Shown here piece after piece: positions 1 to 7,372 of a stretch of DNA of 64,000 bases. Where the stretch lies: contig JAHBTK010000001.1 of NCBI GenBank assembly GCA_019638625.1, positions 735,434 through 799,433 of the forward strand, in the 5' to 3' direction. The notes under the pieces were generated by a model. It saw only the letters and a list, made by a program, of their open reading frames with translations. It was not told where the DNA came from and made no database searches. The position numbers were made by a program, and so were the translations under genes. The DNA is from Chitinophagaceae bacterium (lineage in GTDB: Bacteria; Bacteroidota; Bacteroidia; Chitinophagales; Chitinophagaceae). Every line of letters begins with the position of its first letter. Within the stretch, counting starts at the first letter, position 1.

Positions 1-2
1 TC

Positions 3-1187
3 ATTACACCCGACCCTTTACTGCCGGTATCTGGCGGAATTGGTATTCCCAAGCCGGCTACTATCAAACAGGGAGACCTGTTTGTAAGGGCGCTGGTGTT
101 AGAAAAAGGGAAAACAAGAGTGGCTATTGTGAATATTGACAACTTAGGGTGGCCTTCTGTGTTAGGAAACAAATCAAGAGCGCTCATCAAAGGTATTCCA
201 CCGGAAAATATCCTCATAGGCGCTACCCATACCCATAGCGGTCCGGACGCATATGGATTCCCGGATGAAAAAGGAAAATCCTATGCGGATCTGAAATATC
301 TCGAGTGGTGTGTACAGCAGGTAGCTGATGCCGTAAACGAAGCTGTTAAAAAGCTGGAGCCGGCATCCCTGAAAACAGCAGTGGGAGAGGCCAAAGGTAA
401 AATCGCGTACAATTATTATGCTCCCGACCTGTATGATCCCCGTTGTGGGATCATTCAACCGATTGCCACTTCAGGAAAGAATGCGGGCAAGCCCATCGCA
501 ACCTTAGTGAATTACGCTGTTCACCCGGAAGTGATCGGCTCCAAACAGGGTATTCTCAGTCCGGATTTGTGCGGGCCTTTGTATGACAGGATAGAAGAAA
601 AAGCAGGGGGAATAGCCCTGTTTATGAATGGTGCGCAGGGCGGAATGGTGACAGCCGATACCCGGATAGATGAAAACACGGAGGCAAACCATTGGGCTGA
701 GTGCGGAAGGATTGGCAGGCTGTTGGCCGACGAAGCTTTGAGGATTATTGCAGGGGCAGAGGTGCAAACCAACCCTGACCTGTATTGTACGTCGAAAACA
801 ATACGGTTCCCGATCGATTCGCCGATCATGAAATACATACTCAGCAATTCTCCGCTGAAGCTGGCGGGAGGAAACTCTAATACTGATTTTACCGAAACAC
901 AATTGAACCTGGTGAATATCGGTACCGCGCAGGTGTTGACCATACCGGGTGAAGCCTTGCCCAATATCGGCTTTTATGTAAAAAGGCATATGAAAACCAA
1001 ACAACCCTTCCTTTTTGGACTTACCAATGATGCCTTTGGCTATATGCTGACTAAAGAGGATTTTAACAGCTTTAAAAGATATGACTATGTAAGCCGCACC
1101 AGTCTTGGCGAAATGACCGGTGACATTTATATAAAAGAAGCGTTAAAATGCGTGGAAGAAAACCCGCCGGCCGAAGGATATGAGTGA
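3..1187 (+). CDS. Neutral/alkaline ceramidase-like hydrolase (5' end outside window)
   Basis: The frame is open from base 3 and codes upstream of the first possible internal GTG (96), so the true start lies outside the window; at least 394 residues remain. The first visible residues (ITPDPLLPVSGG) match the beginning of the mature neutral ceramidase N-terminal domain. A HTHSGPD motif (about bases 224-247) is the His-containing metal-binding signature of the family, and ILSPDLCG further on fits the region of the nucleophilic Ser. Known members cleave the amide bond of ceramide or N-acyl amino lipids in the periplasm or outside the cell. The protein ends about where the catalytic domain ends and seems to lack the C-terminal Ig-like domain of long ceramidases. 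The substrate cannot be told from sequence. Confidence 0.8.
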   Translation: MTPDPLLPVSGGIGIPKPATIKQGDLFVRALVLEKGKTRVAIVNIDNLGWPSVLGNKSRALIKGIPPENILIGATHTHSGPDAYGFPDEKGKSYADLKYLEWCVQQVADAVNEAVKKLEPASLKTAVGEAKGKIAYNYYAPDLYDPRCGIIQPIATSGKNAGKPIATLVNYAVHPEVIGSKQGILSPDLCGPLYDRIEEKAGGIALFMNGAQGGMVTADTRIDENTEANHWAECGRIGRLLADEALRIIAGAEVQTNPDLYCTSKTIRFPIDSPIMKYILSNSPLKLAGGNSNTDFTETQLNLVNIGTAQVLTIPGEALPNIGFYVKRHMKTKQPFLFGLTNDAFGYMLTKEDFNSFKRYDYVSRTSLGEMTGDIYIKEALKCVEENPPAEGYE

Positions 1188-1321
1188 TAAGTGGGAAGTA
1201 GTAAGTAGTAAGTAGGGAGGGAGACTCTTACAGTCTTACCATTTTACGATCTTACCTCTTACGGTCTTACCATCTTACCCTTTTACAAAAGGATAAACTA
1301 TATAATAATAAAAGAAGACAG
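1188..1321. repeat. Degenerate GTAAG / CTTAC short-repeat hairpin region
   Basis: The spacer between the ceramidase-like and PqaA-like genes has a left part with AAGTAGT units (GTAAG about three times, 1196-1215) and a right part with about eight CTTAC/TTTAC units at roughly 8-base spacing (1227-1286). Left and right units are complementary, so the RNA could fold into a long imperfect hairpin. It is low-complexity sequence that probably arose by slippage. No function is evident beyond possible termination or mRNA stabilisation. Confidence 0.6.
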
Positions 1322-2662
1322 ATGAACAGGAACATTATTGCGATCATTGCGTTCTTACTATTATCAGCGAGTGTCGGATACACCCAGGTTACCCCTGAAA
1401 CCGCCTTAAAGAGCTACCTGAACAATGGCGACAACTCCTTTAAATGGGAACTGAAAGAGACCTACAAAATTGAAAATGTTACAGCTTATAACCTGTTGCT
1501 TACCTCCCAGCAGTGGCGGGAGCATACCTGGAAGCATCAGTTAACCATTCTTGTACCGGAGGAAAATAAGTTTGATGGAGCATTGCTGTATATTACAGGC
1601 GGCGCCATAAAAGATGGTGAACCACGCTGGAGCGATAAGGATGATAAATTTAATAAGAGTGTAAGTGCCATTGCGCAAAAGAACAACGCGATAGTGGCGG
1701 TGGTGAAGCAGGTTCCTAATCAACCCCTGTATGGTGGTAAAACTGAAGATGAGCTTATTTCGATGACCCTGCATAATTTTAAGCAGGATAACGACTATAC
1801 CTGGCCGCTGCTGTTCCCGATGGTGAAAAGCGCGGTAAAGGCAATGGACGCTATTCAGCAGTTCAGTAAGCAGAAACTCAATCATACAGTAAACCGCTTT
1901 GTGGTTTCCGGCGCCTCCAAGCGTGGCTGGACCACCTGGCTGACGGGCGCTAACGATCACAGGGCGCAGGCGATAGCCCCTATGGTAATAGATATTTTGA
2001 ATATGCCTGTAAGCCTGGATTACCAGATAAAGGCACTGGGTGGTTACAGCGTGCAGATTGAGGACTATGTAAGACTGGGTATTCCCCAGGGAGCAAAAAC
2101 AGAAAGCGGCATGGCGGTGAGCACTATGGTGGATCCTTATTCCTACCGGGCGGCGCTTACTATGCCCAAACTGCTGTTTATGGGTACTAATGATGAATAC
2201 TGGGTGGTGGATAATGTAAAAAACTACCTGAACGATATACCGGGAAAAAATCTGCTGCATTATGTCCCCAACGCGGGACATAACCTGGGTGACGGCAAAC
2301 AGGCGCTGGAAGCCCTGAGTGCTTTTTTCGGCAGTACGCTTACCAATAGCGCCTATCCTCAGGCCGATTGGAAAACTTCGGTAACCAAAAAGGCCGTGAA
2401 AATAAAAATCAACGCCACGAAAGATGAATTGGTCGATGTGATATTATGGCATGCCGACTCTCCGGATACTGATTTCAGGAACGATAAATGGAGCAGTACC
2501 GATTTGAAGATCTCTTCAAAAAAATCATTTACGGTTCAACAACCGTTACCCTCCACCGGTTACCGGGCTTTTTATGTAGACTTAAAATATAAAGCCGTGA
2601 ACGGTGGCACTTACACCGTAAGTACGCGGGTGTTTATGACCGATACCAGGCAAATTTTGTAA
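1322..2662 (+). CDS. PhoPQ-activated pathogenicity-related (PqaA-type) secreted alpha/beta hydrolase
   Basis: A 446-residue protein with a signal peptide (residues 1-21, cut after GYT/Q). It matches the PqaA family: the N-terminal YLNNGDNSFKW, then VSGASKRGWTTW around residues 194-206 with the nucleophile-elbow-like GASKRG, an Asp in GTNDEYW near residue 290, and a His in NAGHNLGDG near residue 318. These would make a Ser-Asp-His triad. The C-terminal 110 residues look like a beta-sandwich. In Salmonella PqaA is PhoP-regulated and linked to antimicrobial-peptide resistance; nothing here shows PhoP control, and the family is common in saprophytic Bacteroidota. The role is probably a periplasmic or extracellular hydrolase of unknown substrate. 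Confidence 0.85.
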   Translation: MNRNIIAIIAFLLLSASVGYTQVTPETALKSYLNNGDNSFKWELKETYKIENVTAYNLLLTSQQWREHTWKHQLTILVPEENKFDGALLYITGGAIKDGEPRWSDKDDKFNKSVSAIAQKNNAIVAVVKQVPNQPLYGGKTEDELISMTLHNFKQDNDYTWPLLFPMVKSAVKAMDAIQQFSKQKLNHTVNRFVVSGASKRGWTTWLTGANDHRAQAIAPMVIDILNMPVSLDYQIKALGGYSVQIEDYVRLGIPQGAKTESGMAVSTMVDPYSYRAALTMPKLLFMGTNDEYWVVDNVKNYLNDIPGKNLLHYVPNAGHNLGDGKQALEALSAFFGSTLTNSAYPQADWKTSVTKKAVKIKINATKDELVDVILWHADSPDTDFRNDKWSSTDLKISSKKSFTVQQPLPSTGYRAFYVDLKYKAVNGGTYTVSTRVFMTDTRQIL

Positions 2663-2987
2663 TCTCAGTTTTTTACAGGAACTGAATGATGAGTAATTTC
2701 TGTCGTCCTTTTGATAACAAAAGGACGATTTTTTTATTGTCATTAGCCAATTTCTCTCTTTGATCTATAACAGCAATAGCCTAAGCAATAAAGCATCCTG
2801 CTCATTTTCAATTTTAACGTATCCATTGCTTTTTTACTTTACAATAAGTTAAATATCCCGGCGCGGCATTATGATATGTTAACATTATGCTGTTTAAGAA
2901 ATCTTTTTCAAACCGACCGGGCAATTTTGCCGTACAGGATTCTGTTACATACCTATTGATTAATCTAAAAAATACTTGGAGGTGTTT
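2663..2987. other. Intergenic region with terminator; otherwise nothing recognisable
   Basis: The first 75 bases hold the terminator of the PqaA-like gene. The AT-rich remainder must carry the promoter of the DUF4397 lipoprotein, but I see no convincing -7 box. The only clear signal is a strong Shine-Dalgarno sequence (GGAGG) at 2978-2982. Confidence 0.5.
2704..2735 (+). terminator. Rho-independent terminator after PqaA-like gene
   Basis: A perfect 9-bp stem (CGTCCTTTT / AAAAGGACG) with a 6-base loop, followed by seven T after one A. Confidence 0.9.
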
Positions 2988-3743
2988 ATGAAAAGGATTT
3001 TTTCTAATTATTATTTGGTGGCCATTTTTAGTGTACTGCTTTTTTCATCCTGTATGAAAAATGAGAGCGGGCCTGAAATACCTGTTGCAGGATTGATGGC
3101 TTTTAATCTTGTTCCTGATAAGAATGCGGTAACCTTTACACTGTCTGGTAATGCACTTACCAATAGTCCGCTGCAATACAATAGTTTTACAGGTGCTTAT
3201 CTCAGTATATATACGGGAAACAGATCTGCTGCCACCTATGATCCTTATTCCGGAGCATTGATGGCGTCCGGTGAAGCTGAATTTGAACAGGATAAGTTTT
3301 ATTCACTGTTTGCTGTTGGATATGATGACACTTATCGCAACGTTATTACAACTGACGACTACAATAGTTTGTCGGGTTCAAACGGAAAGGCGTATGTGCG
3401 TTTCATCAATGCGGTAGCGGACTCTTTGACTGCATCGCTGGTAACAGTATCCAGCGGGGCAACAGAAGTGATCAATGAATCAGCGGAACTGGGTGATGTG
3501 GGAGACTTTGTGGCGGTAGATCCCGGGGATATTACAGTAAACATTGACGGCGGTGAAAATATTAACGCCAACAGAACTTTCTCCGTTGAGCAGCGGAAAG
3601 TATATACCATCCTGTTGATCGGGGTGCCCGGCAATACGGATGATCTTAAGAAGGTGCAGGTAAGATATGTGGAGATGGGAATGTTATCGGAGGATTCTGG
3701 AGCTGATGCTGTTTCTGTAGTTCCTGCCGCAGCTATTCAATAA
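2988..3743 (+). CDS. DUF4397 domain lipoprotein
   Basis: A 251-residue predicted outer-membrane-type lipoprotein. The ATG at 2988 is chosen because GGAGG lies just upstream (2978-2982) and it begins MKRIFSNYY, directly before a hydrophobic stretch ending in the lipobox LLFSSC (Cys about residue 22); an in-frame TTG at 2976 overlaps the ribosome-binding site. The segment around residues 128-245, beginning AYVRFINAVADS and ending in KVYTILLIG, has the DUF4397 pattern (beta-sandwich, often duplicated). Known members are cell-envelope proteins with no assigned activity. It stands alone, flanked by terminators. Confidence 0.75.
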   Translation: MKRIFSNYYLVAIFSVLLFSSCMKNESGPEIPVAGLMAFNLVPDKNAVTFTLSGNALTNSPLQYNSFTGAYLSIYTGNRSAATYDPYSGALMASGEAEFEQDKFYSLFAVGYDDTYRNVITTDDYNSLSGSNGKAYVRFINAVADSLTASLVTVSSGATEVINESAELGDVGDFVAVDPGDITVNIDGGENINANRTFSVEQRKVYTILLIGVPGNTDDLKKVQVRYVEMGMLSEDSGADAVSVVPAAAIQ

Positions 3744-3760
3744 TACTAATGATCCTGATT

Positions 3761-3795
3761 AAAAAGCGCGGTGTTGAAGCATACCGCGCTTTTTC
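3761..3795. terminator. Bidirectional terminator between convergent genes
   Basis: AAAAAGCGCGGT pairs with ACCGCGCTTTTT around a 10-base loop. It has T-runs on both strands, so it can serve the DUF4397 gene and the convergent S24 regulator. Confidence 0.85.
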
Positions 3796-3815
3796 TTTGG
3801 AGCAACCCCGTATTT

Positions 3816-4574
3816 TTAATTGTATTTTTTCTTGAGTACGCTTACCTGTTCCTGCAGGTTATTTACCAGCGATGCCAGTTGGTTAACATCCCAGCGCTGC
3901 TGACTGGCAATTTTACTGATAACCATTTGCGCCTGCCAGAGTTCCAGGATATCTTCGGTATTTACCTGGTAAGGTTTATAAGCGGGGTTGTCACTCACCA
4001 GTGTAATCTTTGATTTATTCCGGTTGTTTTTTTCCAGTCTTTTATACACAATACCTTCCGTTCTTGATACCACAATAAACGGTTGATTGTTTCTGGCGTC
4101 TTCCAGGTCGTTCACTTTCTCGCCTACGATCACGGAACCGCTGGGAGTAGGCAGCATACTGTCACCCACAATTTCAAACGCCCGGTAATGACCGTTGGAG
4201 AGCATGGGAAGTGTGAAGGTGTTTAATTCATCGAGGAATTCAATATCAGCATACCCGGCCAGGTAACCCGCGGCTGCTTTTATCGGCACCAGGTGAATCA
4301 GGTTATTCGTTTCCGTCATCAGCTTCAACTGCCTGCGTTTGGTGATATAGTTGCCCTTTACATCGCTGATATCTTTCCGCAATAATTCATCCAGTGTCAA
4401 CCGGAACATATCAGCCAGTCTCTCCAATACATCAATACGGGGTTCCGCTCTTTCTTCTTCATAAGCACCCACCAGCGAGCGTTTGATATTCAGTTTCTGG
4501 GCAAATTCTTCCTGCGTCCATCCTCTCAGTTTACGCAGGTATTTTAGGTTCTGACCGGCAAAAGATTGAGACAT
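3816..4574 (-). CDS. XRE-family repressor with S24 (LexA/CI-like) peptidase domain
   Basis: A 252-residue regulator. Residues 8-65 are a Cro/CI helix-turn-helix (WTQEEFAQKLNIKRSLVGAYE). Residues about 95-215 are an S24 domain with a likely autocleavage site Ala102-Gly103 (KAAAGYL), nucleophile Ser139 in GDSM and general-base Lys178 in VYKR. The last 30 residues look like a short coiled coil. Both catalytic residues are present, so DNA-damage-induced self-cleavage is plausible, as in LexA and phage repressors. There is no phage gene nearby; stand-alone copies of this architecture are common in Bacteroidota. Two palindromes directly upstream suggest autoregulation. Confidence 0.85.
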   Translation of the reverse strand: MSQSFAGQNLKYLRKLRGWTQEEFAQKLNIKRSLVGAYEEERAEPRIDVLERLADMFRLTLDELLRKDISDVKGNYITKRRQLKLMTETNNLIHLVPIKAAAGYLAGYADIEFLDELNTFTLPMLSNGHYRAFEIVGDSMLPTPSGSVIVGEKVNDLEDARNNQPFIVVSRTEGIVYKRLEKNNRNKSKITLVSDNPAYKPYQVNTEDILELWQAQMVISKIASQQRWDVNQLASLVNNLQEQVSVLKKKYN

Positions 4575-4612
4575 GCTAATGAATTTAGCTGCAAAATACT
4601 AATTTAATTAGT
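4575..4612. promoter_or_regulatory. Tandem palindromic operators for the S24 repressor
   Basis: Two 15-bp palindromes lie side by side upstream of the repressor start. GCTAATGAATTTAGC (4575-4589, 5-bp arms) touches the start codon. ACTAATTTAATTAGT (4598-4612) has perfect 7-bp arms. Both share CTAAT..A.TTAG and their centres are 23 bp apart (about two helical turns), as for cooperative repressor dimers. A half-site ACTAATTT recurs at 4664-4671, toward the divergent lipoprotein gene. Confidence 0.7.
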
Positions 4613-4784
4613 TGCGACAAATTTTTATAAAGAAAAATTTGCCGGTTTTGGTTTCATATGGTAACTAATTTGCCGGAATATGAAAAAATGGAATGCTGGC
4701 ATGATTATTCCATTTCGCAAGGATACCGGTTCTTGTGACCGGCAACAAAATGAACCCCGTTTCCTGGTATATAACTGAAAGACT

Positions 4785-5723
4785 ATGATAAAGCTGTTCC
4801 TGCCTCTTATTTTCTGCCTTGCGGTTTTCAGTTGCAAAAAAGATAATTCCGGTAATGATCCTTTGGTGAATGCCTGCGAAAAAGGGCTTTCAGCAGCGGA
4901 GAATATCCAGCTATTCCCGGCGGACAATGCATGGAACAGGGATATCAGCAATGCTCCATTGGCAAACAACAGCGCGCAGATTGTGACCGGCTGGTCCGCA
5001 AATGGTATAAAGGCTGATTTTGGCAGCGGCTCATGGGAAGGAAGTCCTATCGGTATACCCTATGTGGTGGTTTGTAAAGACCAACCTTTGATACCGGTAG
5101 TATTTACGGATTATGGAAGCGAAAGTGATCCCGGTCCTTACCCTATTCCTTTAAACGCTCCCATTGAAGGCAATGGCGCAGGAGATGCCCATGTGATAGC
5201 GGTGGATGTAGACAACAGGAAATTATATGAACTATTCTATGCCAGGGTGAAGGATAAAAAATGGCACGCTTCATCCGGAGCGATATTTGATTTAACAAGC
5301 AATGATTTGAGGCCGGAGGGCTGGACATCCGCAGATGCGGCAGGGTTACCCATATTCCCCGGGCTGGTCCGGTATGAGGAAATATTAAAAGGAGAAATAG
5401 ATCACCCCATTCGTTTTACCCTGCAGAAACAGTTGATACAACCTGCCTATGTGCATCCTGCCAGGCACAAGGTGAATAGTACCGGTGGCGTTAATACCCT
5501 CCCGATGGGCGCCCGTATCCGCCTGAAAGCAAACGTGAACATCAGTGGTTATTCCGCCACCAATCAGGTTATTTTAAAAGCCATGAAAAAATATGGTTTG
5601 ATACTGGCGGATATAGGCAGTAATTTTTATATCTCCGGTGCTCCCGATGAGAGATGGGATAATAGTGACCTTAAAAAATTGGGTGATATCAAAGGCAGTG
5701 ATTTTGAAGTGGTAAAATTTTGA
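4785..5723 (+). CDS. Conserved lipoprotein of unknown function
   Basis: A 312-residue predicted lipoprotein (lipobox LAVFSC, Cys17). The rest has the pattern of a widespread family without a named role: FPADNAWNRDIS near the start of the mature protein, GIPYVVV, ESDPGPYPIP, a HVIAVDVDNRKLYELF segment, SGAIFDL, GWTSADAAGLPIFPGLVRY, HPARH, and a C-terminal LADIGSNFYISGAPDERW. The many invariant-looking Asp, His and aromatic residues suggest a secreted enzyme or glycan-binding protein, but no catalytic motif is recognisable. It is divergent from the S24 repressor, with the half-operator at 4664-4671 between them. Confidence 0.6.
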   Translation: MIKLFLPLIFCLAVFSCKKDNSGNDPLVNACEKGLSAAENIQLFPADNAWNRDISNAPLANNSAQIVTGWSANGIKADFGSGSWEGSPIGIPYVVVCKDQPLIPVVFTDYGSESDPGPYPIPLNAPIEGNGAGDAHVIAVDVDNRKLYELFYARVKDKKWHASSGAIFDLTSNDLRPEGWTSADAAGLPIFPGLVRYEEILKGEIDHPIRFTLQKQLIQPAYVHPARHKVNSTGGVNTLPMGARIRLKANVNISGYSATNQVILKAMKKYGLILADIGSNFYISGAPDERWDNSDLKKLGDIKGSDFEVVKF

Positions 5724-5774
5724 GTGCCCGGGGAGGAAGCCATATTTTCAGGCCCCAGGCCGTAAGTCCCAAAA

Positions 5775-5806
5775 CATTAAACGCCGGGATGCACCGGCGC
5801 TTAATG
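5775..5806. terminator. Hairpin between convergent genes
   Basis: A 13-bp stem with one mismatch (CATTAAACGCCGG / CCGGCGCTTAATG) and a 6-base loop lies between the lipoprotein and susD-like stop codons. There is no strong T-run, so its role as a bidirectional terminator is inferred from position. Confidence 0.5.
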
Positions 5807-5829
5807 ATCGGGTTCAGTCAATTAATTAT

Positions 5830-7356
5830 TTATTTATCCCACCACACTTTGTTATTCAAAATATCGTCGCTGCCCATCTTTAGGGTTTGCTCGTTGTTGG
5901 TCATACGCTCGGTTTCGGGATACATAAAGCGAAGAGGCCTTGAAGTTGGGCTGGGCGCTTCCAGCGAATTAGGTATCTGGGGTATACCCAGCCTCCTGTA
6001 GTCGTTCCATGCCTCAATACTGCTGATGCTGTTGAGTGAAAGCCATTTTTGCGTAATGATCCTTTCTATTTTATCCGTCGCTTCGTCAAAATTTACAGTC
6101 GCTTGCGCATTGTAAGCGGCAAACTCAGCGTCCGGCACTTCCATGTATTTGAATGATTCCCTGATGGCCTGTTCATACAGGGATTTTGCATCTGCTCCCG
6201 ATAGCCAGCCACGTTGAGCAGCTTCCGCCTGCAGGAACAGGCTTTCGAATGAGCCCATTAACACCAGTGCCTGTCCCGGACTTTTGAACAATGCCGCGGG
6301 TAACCCGCCATTTTCTCCGGGTCCTTTAAAGGCAGAAGTAGCATCCCGGGCATATTCCGGTGCGGCTACGGGATTCCCGAACAGTACGCCGTTATATTCT
6401 CCCGCTATATCCGTATAAAGATTGGATATACGGGGGTCATTTAGCTGTTTGTACTGGTCTAATACAAAAACAGTGGGGCGTATATTCTCCCGGTTAGCGG
6501 TACTCGCGCCGGTGGGGTCTTTGTAGTAGCCGTTCCAGAAACTGTTGGGGTTGGCATCGGCATATCCCGGGTTAACGGTTGCGTTTTGTCCGGCAGTTAA
6601 AAATCCGGAACCTTCACCCTGTATTTTTGCCAATTCGGTACTGATATAAGATTGCTCACCGGCCTCACTCTGACGGATAAGCGCTCTCAGTTTAACCGTG
6701 TTCCCAAATTTGATCCACCGGGTTTTGTCGCCTTTGAACATTACATCGTTTGTGCCAGGATCAATAGTGGAGCTGGCCGGAGCATTCTTAATATCCTCGA
6801 TACCTGCAGAAATAAGTTCAACAGATTTCTGATATACAGTTTTTCCGTCTTCGTATTCAGGGCTGATATGGTTGGAACCCAGCAGGGCCTGATCAAACGG
6901 AATGCCGTTATATATATCTACCAGCCTCAGGAAATGCCATCCCATCATGATTTTTGCGACACCGGCATAAAAAAGCTCGTTTTTCTGCTCTGCTTCTTCC
7001 CTGATCAACTGATAATATAACAGATTGGTATAACCGTTTTCCCAAACCGGTATGCCGTCCCTCTGGTGGCGGATAGCAGGTCCGTTGTAGGATTTCAGAT
7101 CGATAAACTGGTTGATGGCTTCGTTGTTGGTACCCCAGTAACCTCCCCAGAATGCCCCGATCTGGTTAAGTTGTCCTGTTTCCTGGATAGCTGTGCTCAC
7201 TTGTGCCGCCGGTAGTTTGGCGCTCAGGGGTAACGTGGCGGAGCCGGGCAGGTTGGGGTTATCATTTACATCCAGGAATTTTTCGCAGGAGGTAAAAATT
7301 ACAGACACGAGCAATATATAGAAGAGAACTTTACTTTTCATACACTTTTTCATCAC
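5830..7356 (-). CDS. SusD/RagB-like outer-membrane nutrient-binding lipoprotein
   Basis: A 508-residue lipoprotein of the SusD-like_2 type: lipobox VIFTSC (Cys24), then EKFLDVNDNPN, typical of the mature N terminus. TPR-like helices follow (MGWHFLRLVDIYNGIPFDQAL), with the family's C-terminal WNDYRRLGIP and RPLRFMYPETE. The start may be Met1 at 7356 or Met6 at 7341. It lies 16 bp downstream of the SusC-like gene on the same strand and would form the lid of that transporter on the cell surface. The substrate is unknown: no glycoside hydrolase is linked, and this subfamily often goes with non-canonical or peptide-type substrates. Confidence 0.92.
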   Translation of the reverse strand: MMKKCMKSKVLFYILLVSVIFTSCEKFLDVNDNPNLPGSATLPLSAKLPAAQVSTAIQETGQLNQIGAFWGGYWGTNNEAINQFIDLKSYNGPAIRHQRDGIPVWENGYTNLLYYQLIREEAEQKNELFYAGVAKIMMGWHFLRLVDIYNGIPFDQALLGSNHISPEYEDGKTVYQKSVELISAGIEDIKNAPASSTIDPGTNDVMFKGDKTRWIKFGNTVKLRALIRQSEAGEQSYISTELAKIQGEGSGFLTAGQNATVNPGYADANPNSFWNGYYKDPTGASTANRENIRPTVFVLDQYKQLNDPRISNLYTDIAGEYNGVLFGNPVAAPEYARDATSAFKGPGENGGLPAALFKSPGQALVLMGSFESLFLQAEAAQRGWLSGADAKSLYEQAIRESFKYMEVPDAEFAAYNAQATVNFDEATDKIERIITQKWLSLNSISSIEAWNDYRRLGIPQIPNSLEAPSPTSRPLRFMYPETERMTNNEQTLKMGSDDILNNKVWWDK

Positions 7357-7372
7357 GTTAATAAGTTTCTAA

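Noticed and set aside
3816..4574. Prophage repressor marking a prophage
   Set aside because: No phage structural, integrase or lysis genes on either side; flanking genes are ordinary chromosomal ones.
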